From the NCBI GenBank assembly GCA_963678675.1, contig OY783191.1:19037111-19101110 (forward strand): 64,000 nucleotides of DNA. Direction: 5' to 3'. Shown piece after piece: positions 57,708-64,000 of this stretch (positions are counted from its first letter, which is position 1; each line of letters opens with the position of its first letter). The notes beneath the pieces were generated by a model. The model ran no database searches. It worked only from the letters and a program-made list of their open reading frames with translations, and had not been told where the DNA came from. The stretch is from Xiphydria camelus (Eukaryota; Arthropoda; Insecta; Hymenoptera; Xiphydriidae). Position numbers and translations under genes: made by a program.

Positions 57708-58397
57708 AGTCAAGCTAAGTAATTTCTTTATTGTTACCACCCTCATTGGAAACGGATGAAAATCTTGCTGAGGAACTTCAAGACGAGACTGATTCAGAAC
57801 TGACTACAGACACGAGTACACAAGGACCTGCAGACTATTCTGATGAAGAAGGAACATTTTTCTTTTAAACAATAATAATTGAGCCGTTGAAAACCAGAAT
57901 GGTGTAAGTCACATTTCATGTAAGCTCAGATTATTTGACTGCAAAGTTAAGTACAATTTGAAAAATCTGTCTAGATGATACAAACAGATATTTTAAATCG
58001 TAAATATTTGTTTTGTATCATCTAGACAGATTTTTCAAATTGTACTTAATTTTGCAGTCAAATAATCTCAGCTTACATGAAATGTGACTTACACCATTCT
58101 GGTTTTCAACGGCTCAATTGACTTCCTTAAAGAATATTTTAAATAAATAAATTTATATTGCATAAATAAATTCCTTTCCATTTATATGATACTGAATTTT
58201 CTCATTTATTTTGCTGTCTTGAATATTTATACTGATTTTCTAATTTCTTATAGGCCATACTGAGTTTTCATTGTGGAATTCTTTAAATCTGATTACGGAT
58301 TCGTGATCAGCGACCCCAAAAACCCCCGAGTAACAAATTTCAGATCAATATATCAACTTTTTGAATTTTGGCCAGGTTTTTGGGATTTGGCCCCACT
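56987..58397 (+). mobile_element. pogo/Tigger-like element, decayed
   Basis: TA precedes CAGTGGGGCCAAATCCC; the right end is its complement, followed by TG. It carries a frame at 57207 (MIGAKVSKFNQFQPNKMESS) and an acidic tail ending at about 57868 (ETDSELTTDTSTQGPADYSD). Neither is a recognised family. A (GA)n run at 57655-57700 and a hairpin at 57877 lie inside. CAGT-starting ends with TA targets fit pogo/Tigger or Tc1. Confidence 0.6.
57877..58119. mobile_element. Hairpin MITE
   Basis: Arms of about 105 bp start AATTGAGCCGTTGAAAACCA with complement at 58119 and meet around 58000 (TTTAAATCGTAAATATTTG). Arms are almost identical, so the insertion is recent. Confidence 0.85.
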
Positions 58398-58447
58398 GTG
58401 CGACGGATCGAAGCGACGAATCGTACCGTGTATGGGGCCCTTAACGC

Positions 58448-58550
58448 GGCGGATGGCGGTCGCGCGGATGTTAATTTATATGGCAGACAACGCACTGGCA
58501 TCCGCGTAACCGCTATATAAATTAACATCCGCGCGACCGCCATCCACCGC
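58448..58550. repeat. GC-rich short hairpin
   Basis: GCGGATGGCGGTCGCGCGGA through TTAATTTATAT is mirrored after a loop of about 33 bp. It stands out by GC content from its surroundings. Confidence 0.8.
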
Positions 58551-58589
58551 GGTTCGCGGCTCGTGCGTTCTAGGCCTAAGACGCGGTAC

Positions 58590-58786
58590 AGGGTTATGCA
58601 CTGGACCTGCAACATAGCAAACGTCTACAATTTGTGAAACTATAGATGATGAGCATCACCGTTGATTGGACGCGGTGGGTAGGAGAGGTTAAACAGGATC
58701 AGCAACTGTAGTGATTAAACTCTTAAATTGAGGCAGGTACTCCTGCGTTAACTAAAACTAGAGTGAAATCTTGGAAGAATCAGGTG
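58590..58786. mobile_element. Half of the GGACCTGCAAC MITE
   Basis: TTATGCACTGGACCTGCAAC, ACTATAGATGATGAGCATC and GGCAGGTACTCCTG match the left half of the units at 48713 and 49075. The right half is replaced by the next MITE. Confidence 0.8.
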
Positions 58787-59160
58787 TACACCCGGGGACT
58801 CGGATTCTGCTTCTGGTGACTTTCTAAAGTGTCATTTTTAAACATACCAGCCAATGAACAATTAATTCTCATGCCCTCATTAGCTACGGTGCCGTTTACC
58901 CTCGTTAATGTAAGCATGAAGATCGATTAATCATTGGTTGGTACGTTTAATAATATTTTTTTAATTCCACAGAAGCAGAATCCGAGTCCCCGGGTGTACA
59001 CCCGGGGACTCGGATTCTCGGTCTAGGGAATTTTCAAAATGTCATATTTCAACATACTGACCAATGAATAATTAATTATCATGCTTCCAATAGCCAGGGC
59101 AAACGCCGCAGTAGCTAATGAAAGTATGAGATTTAATTGTTAACTGGCTGGTACGTTTAA
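58787..59160. mobile_element. Two adjacent MITEs with CCCGGGGACTCGGATTC ends
   Basis: The first (58787-59000) is a complete hairpin with ends TACACCCGGGGACTCGGATT. The second starts at once (58996) with the same end and lacks a clear right end. Both contain ATTAATCATTGGTTGGTACG-like words, also found near 5490. Confidence 0.75.
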
Positions 59161-59325
59161 AGAGGTGGTGAGAAGACCTGAGTTGCTACTTCTAATGCGT
59201 GATGTGTGTGATACAGAAAATTTAATTTTGTAACATTCTGTAGTAATCGAAGAATCTATCAGGATGCTGTCGTAATTTTCTTGCCGTAATGTGGTACTGG
59301 CTCTCCCTTATTCTATTCACATGTA

Positions 59326-59705
59326 GAGGGTGAATCCAGTGTATTCATTTGCGTTTTTTTTTAATAAATAGCTAAAAGTAGCGCGATAAGTATCAATCCG
59401 TCTTCCATACCGATCAACGATGCTCGCTAGCCGAGAAACACGAGAGAATACTGATCTAACAGACTTCTTAAGATATGTGTGAGGCAAGGTGTCGGAATTC
59501 ACATTATGAATTCCGTCTCTGAATTCATAATCCGAATTCCTACACCTTGCCTCACACATATCTTAAGAAGTCTGTTAGATCAGTATTCTCGTGTTTCTCG
59601 GCTAGCGAACATCGTTGATCGGTATAGAAGACGAATTGATACTTACCACACTACTTTTAGCTATTTATTTAAAAACACGCAAATGAATACACTGGATTCA
59701 CCCTC
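59326..59705. mobile_element. Palindromic MITE, GAGGGTGAATCC ends
   Basis: Arms of about 175 bp mirror each other around 59530, where GAATTCATAATCCGAATTC forms the core. Both strands show the same frame (containing VSRLA.IVDRY), an artefact of symmetry. Confidence 0.85.
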
Positions 59706-60236
59706 TTCTGTATTTCTGTATTTGGCACTCACAAGGAGTGTTAGGTAGGTGTCCGCCTCCGATTTCGATCTCCTTGTAATATGTTGTAGTCCACTAAAAA
59801 CTAAGAGATACGTATTTTTTCTTATCGGCCCATAAAGGGTTTTAAGGGGTGAAACCGACCCCCAAAGTCAGGACCAACATCGGGTGGTTCTGCAGTTTCA
59901 GGTAGAAACACCGAACCTACGGGAACGAGATCCATGGCAAATTATTCATTATAACGAGTAATGAAAATACACGTTAATCTGCCAATGGGGGTGTAAGGGA
60001 AGGGGGTGAACTACCCCTTCAAAACCAATTTTCTTGCCGTGAGAGAAAAATTGTAATTTCTATTTTGATCGGACCTTTTGCATTTTGTAGAGGGTAAAAA
60101 ATTAAGGAACACGTGTTATTGCATTTCAACGAAATCCCGCTCTAAAGGGATTACTTACCCCCTGATTCTGAACTCGATTATCGTGCTATTATAACTATAA
60201 CTTTTTCTTTCTAGTGTTGCATTAGTACTTAAATAA

Positions 60237-60837
60237 CACAGGTTTACAAAAAAAAAAGTCCGGACTATTTGACCGGACCATGGTATTCCGAGGTATTTTT
60301 GCGTCCTGAATCCGATCCCGAGGTCATCTGAGCCCCATCACGTCAGAAAAACGAGATTTCGAAATAAATAAATAAGGAAATGGGGCTGCCCTGAGCAGCA
60401 CCCAGAGCATGACTCCAAGGCAAAAGGCCATTAGGGTCAGTGCTGGGTCCACTGTCAATATGTCACAGTGAACGGATCGCCGGAATTGGATGCCTTGACA
60501 GGGAGATCGTAATCCGCGAGATACAACGATCATGGCAACATTTTATCCACTGGGGTGGTTCTGTGATAGTCCCGGTCGAGATTTAGGACTCCATTCCAAT
60601 GTTTGGAAGGTATTCAAGACCTAAACAGGTACCCTCCAACTCAACAGGGCGCTTGAGAAATTGTCCCGGGTCCAGTTCCAAAAAATGGTCATTTTAACCT
60701 CTAAATGACCTTGAAATCTCGTTTTTCTGACGTGATGGGGCTCAGATGACCTCGGGATCGGATTCAGGACGCAAAAATACCTCGGAATACCATGGTCCGG
60801 TCAAATAGTCCGGACTTTTTTTTTTTGTAAACCTGTG
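60237..60837. mobile_element. CACAG-ended MITE, 601 bp
   Basis: TAA duplicated at 60234-60236 and 60838-60840; the right arm at about 63528 shows the empty site (complement TACTTAAATAATCGAATTT). Ends CACAGGTTTACAAAAAAAAA. It contains TGAATCCGATCCCGAGGTCA and CATCACGTCAG, the inner block of this family, and one TCAAGGTCA (60706). Confidence 0.9.
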
Positions 60838-61307
60838 TAATCGAATTTACGTCAATATTACGGATTTTAATTCCATTTTAACATTTAACCATCGGTGCTA
60901 TTTGTATACATGTACTTACATATAACCTGATGAATTTCATATGTCAGGTATAATAGTCTCATTTGCGCCATTTCTTGGCCCGTATGTATGATGTCATTTT
61001 ATCTCTAGCAGATTACTTTTCATTATCACGTTTCCGGCATTTAATTCAGAGGTGTGGCCCTTACGCCTATTGTCCAAATATAGTCAGATATATTTTTATG
61101 GCTCAATAAACAAAAAGAATAGATATCTCTAATTTAATCCTTTACTGCGACATTCGTCCGTAATCAAAGGTATCTGATGATTATTTTTATCTTATCGGCA
61201 CTTATAAGTATAGTGCCCGTCACCCACGATAAGTATTTTTTTGTCAGTACCAGTTCAGTTCGTTAACGGAGAACGGTCTTTCTTTTGTGCACATTTCTCG
61301 TGTGATA

Positions 61308-63005
61308 ATGAAAGTTAACCCACTTAACGTTATACGTCTTTTGCTGCTTACGTTTGAAGGAGCAAATATCCCCGACAGTCCTGTAAACAATGAGGAGCTC
61401 GAATTGAAAGATAGTTTCGAGAGAATTTTATTCGATGGTATGAATGAATACAATGGAGTTGAAGTTGTGGAAGAAATCACTGGACTTTCAAGAACCTTTT
61501 AAAGAATGGGAATCAACTGCGATTGAAGATAAGACGAATTTGGACTGGAGTCCTGAACACTCTCCTGACAGGTGCACCAGTGATGACGAAGACTTGAGTT
61601 ACGAGTACAAAAGTAATGCAGTGGAATTTTGGAGAAGTGGGAAGAAAAGAAAAAATCTGTCCATTAACACCGTACAACATCGTTTCAAGAGAGTGAAATC
61701 TGCCAGACAACTGCGTCGATGGGCACACCAAATTAATCAAGGTGGAACGTATATGGAAAAATGGGCACGGATTTCCGAATATACCTTGAATAATATGAAG
61801 GCTGCTCTAGATTCTCATTTAATTGTTCACGATATGGATCTTTGAAGATGGGCCTTACAAGCACAGAAAGAAATAGGATATAAAGATTTCCGATTTAAAG
61901 CTTCTCGTCGGTGGTTATGGAATTTAAAAAAGTACACCGTATTACATCGTGCAAAATTAACAAGTTCATTACCCGAAAAACTCTGGAACAAAAAGAAGAT
62001 CTACAAGAGAGTGCTCAACATTTTGTAAAAGATATCAAATCTCTTATAAAAGAATACGGTGTAAATAACATATATAATGCTGATCAAAGTGGCTTCCAGT
62101 TGGAAATTCATTCGGGCAGAACATTGGCCATTCAGGGAACAAAACAAGTAGAATGCCTTGTACAATCAGTTTCTTCAACAACTCACAGTTACACTATAGA
62201 ACCAACGATATCGGCAGATGGAAAATTACTATCACCGCTTTTTATGGTTATGAAGGAGAAATCGGGAAATTTCGGCCCGATAGTTGAGAGCAACCTATTC
62301 AAATCTGCCAATATTTACGTAACTGCATCGAAATCTGGAAAACTTACATCAGGTATTACGTAATTTATTAAACTTGCTATAATGTAAACATATCTTGAGT
62401 TAAAAATGGATATGCTAATGACGATACTTTACAATGCCTTATCTATTCTTACACACCACTTCAAAATCTGGTTGGAAAAGGTTTTCTTCCCAAGTGTTGG
62501 TCAAAAGAGTACTCTTGATAGATTCTTGGACTGGTCATTGTCCAGAAGCTGCGAAAGCAGCTACACCTCTTGGAAAAACTCTCACGACAAAAATCATACC
62601 GGCAGGAACAACAGGAAAAATTCAACCCCTCGATGTGTTCGGATTCAGAGTGTGGAAAAATTACGTTCGACATTTGTCTGATGCTGTTTTGCTTCTTAAT
62701 CATGATCTCAATTTACATTTGAGAAATAATATAATTAAACTACAATCATTAGTACATAATCAATTATCTTCGCCACGGTATCAAAACTTGTTTCGATATG
62801 CTTGGTTCAAAAGCAATTATACAAATGAAAAACCAGAACAATTTGACAATCCTGTTCCTTTTGCATTTGGGGATTCATCTCTATCGAAATGTGAAATTGA
62901 AGGCTGTACGGAAGTAGCAATAGTAAGGTGTTCTTGGTGTAAGAAATCACTATGTTTTAAACACTTTTTCGATGAGTATCACTACTGTGAAACCTATAAA
63001 CCCTA
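61308..63005 (+). pseudogene. pogo-type DDE transposase with Cys/His tail
   Basis: Start ATG 61308 (MKVNPLNVIRLLLLTF) is tentative. Recognisable blocks: NEEELELKDSFERILFDGMN-like start, VKSARQLRRWAHQINQGG, KINKFITRKTLEQKEDLQ, YNADQSGFQLEIHSGRTLAI (first Asp, 62082), SSTTHSYTIEPTISADGKLL, VLLIDSWTGHCPEA (second Asp, 62521) and GTTGKIQPLDVFGFRVWKNY (third Asp, 62632). The tail is a zinc-binding-like CEIEGC...CSWCKKSLCFKHFF...HYC. Lesions: frameshift near 61490, stop 61843-61845, frameshift near 61927, damage at 62363-62406 and a frameshift near 62500. All three Asp codons survive. Confidence 0.85.
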
Positions 63006-64000
63006 ATAACATGTCACAAAGTATTTATATTAATTGGAAGAGATACATGTATTTCATTTAATTTGTTAATAAAAATAAATGATATTAAATTTGACATCAA
63101 TAGCATGAGTGCACCGTATTCTGGCAATGAATTGCGTCAGCTACAAATCCATTGTTCCAAAGATCCGATAAGATAAAAATAATCATCAGATACCTTTGAT
63201 TACGGACGAATGTCGCAGTAAAGGATTAAATTAGAGATATCTATTCTTTTTGTTTATTGAGCCCTAAAAATATATCTGACTATATTTGGACAATAGGCGT
63301 AAGGGCCACACCTCTGAATTAAATGCCGGAAACGTGATAATGAAAAGTAATCTGCTAGAGATAAAATGACATCATACATACGGGCCAAGAAATGGCGCAA
63401 ATGAGACTATTATACCTGACATATGAAATTCATCAGGTTATATGTAAGTACATGTATACAAATAGCACCGATGGTTAAATGTTAAAATGGAATTAAAATC
63501 CGTAATATTGACGTAAATTCGATTATTTAAGTACTAATGCAACACTAGAAAGAAAAAGTTATAGTTATAATAGCACGATAATCGAGTTCAGAATCAGGGG
63601 GTAAGTAATCCCTTTAGAGCGGGATTTCGTTGAAATGCAAAAACACGTGTTCCTTAATTTTTTACCCTCTACAAAATGCAAATGGTCCGATCAAAATAGA
63701 AATTACAATTTTTCTATCACGGCAAGAAAATTGGTTTTGAAGGGGTAGTTCACCCCCTTCCCTTACACCCCCATTGGCAGATTAACGTGTATTTTCATTA
63801 CTCGTTATAATGAATAATTTGCCATGGATCTCGTTCCCGTAGGTTCGGTTTTTCTACCTGAAATTGCAGAACCACCCGATGTTGGTCCTGACTTTGGGGG
63901 TCGGTTTCACCCCTTAAAACTCTTTATGGGCCGATAAGAAAAAATACGTATCTCTTAGTTTTTAGTGGACTACAACATATTACAAGGAGATCGAAATCGG

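Larger units (their letters stand above)
54332..58443. mobile_element. Element bounded by GGGCCCCATACAC repeats
   Basis: Left AAGGGCCCCATACACAGTAC then GATTCGTCGCTTCGATC; right end mirrors it (complement of TACCGTGTATGGGGCCCTT). Similar words recur at 54410 and 56930-56985 (CGATTCGTCGTTTCGATC). Three other elements sit inside (54429, 55204, 56987), leaving only about 300 bp of its own, a MITE-sized body. Confidence 0.65.
59759..64000 (+). mobile_element. Long-TIR DDE element, right edge cut
   Basis: Left arm 59759-61198 (less the 601-bp MITE at 60237) and right arm 63167-64000 are close mirror images of about 840 bp; the last window bases still match, so the repeat continues outside. Between them lies a transposase pseudogene. 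No target duplication can be read because the end is off the window. Confidence 0.8.

Noticed and set aside
59317..59748. Pair of similar frames on opposite strands
   Set aside because: Mirror images produced by the 59326-59705 palindrome.

Overview
This is eukaryotic nuclear DNA, almost certainly arthropod and most likely insect. It has spliced genes, an arthropod-type TATA plus TCAGT core promoter, R1-type and other non-LTR fragments, Helitrons, short TTAGG runs, and arthropod-type DDE transposase pseudogenes. There is no bacterial-style gene organisation. The only recognisable host coding sequence is one intact exon (15128-15354, minus strand) of a ZIP-family zinc transporter of the SLC39A9/ZIP9 type. 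Nearly everything else is nested transposable elements, and long inverted repeats cover much of the window.

Layout. 0-1.6 kb: Helitron helicase fragment joined to an array in perfect heat-shock-element phase, then a decayed hairpin. 2.2-9.1 kb: a DDE element with a spliced, broken transposase gene, itself carrying three or four palindromic insertions. 10.3-16.5 kb: palindromic MITEs, a Helitron with both ends, the ZIP9 exon and a Harbinger MITE. 17.4-20.7 kb: two head-to-head elements with GGGGTGATGTGAACC subterminal motifs, split by a mariner-type MITE and by a second Helitron. 20.7-24.6 kb: an 85-bp satellite and adjoining sequence riddled with fold-back elements. 25.1-28.2 kb: a 3.06-kb pogo-type transposon with a PHD-finger tail and a heat-shock-like promoter. 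28.4-33.9 kb: two near-identical Harbinger copies as a large inverted duplication. 34.1-38.7 kb: MITEs with ACCGYATGTCC ends, half of a CACAG element and a non-LTR fragment. 38.7-46.2 kb: a long-TIR element encoding a DDE plus SWIM zinc-finger transposase, its reading frame interrupted by a 3.66-kb CACAG-ended element with its own protein. 46.4-49.4 kb: mariner pseudogene and tandem palindromic MITEs. 49.5-54.3 kb: a nest with a piggyBac-type MITE, a mariner derivative, an R1-like fragment and a second PHD-tail element. 54.3-58.4 kb: another nest with a Sola-like element. 58.4-64 kb: MITEs and a long-TIR DDE element that runs off the right edge.

How parts work together. These are independent selfish elements, not one pathway. 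Three themes recur. Several unrelated families carry arrays of short motifs that look like transcription-factor or transposase binding sites: HSE, TCAAGGTCA, and GGGGNGNTGTGANNCA. Many elements persist as palindromes that keep only the ends plus, in four cases, the last codons of a mariner-type transposase. Mirrored arms and repeated units inside the window supply matching empty sites, so several insertions and their target duplications can be read directly. All annotations come from reading the sequence; no database search was run, and family names rest on remembered motifs.
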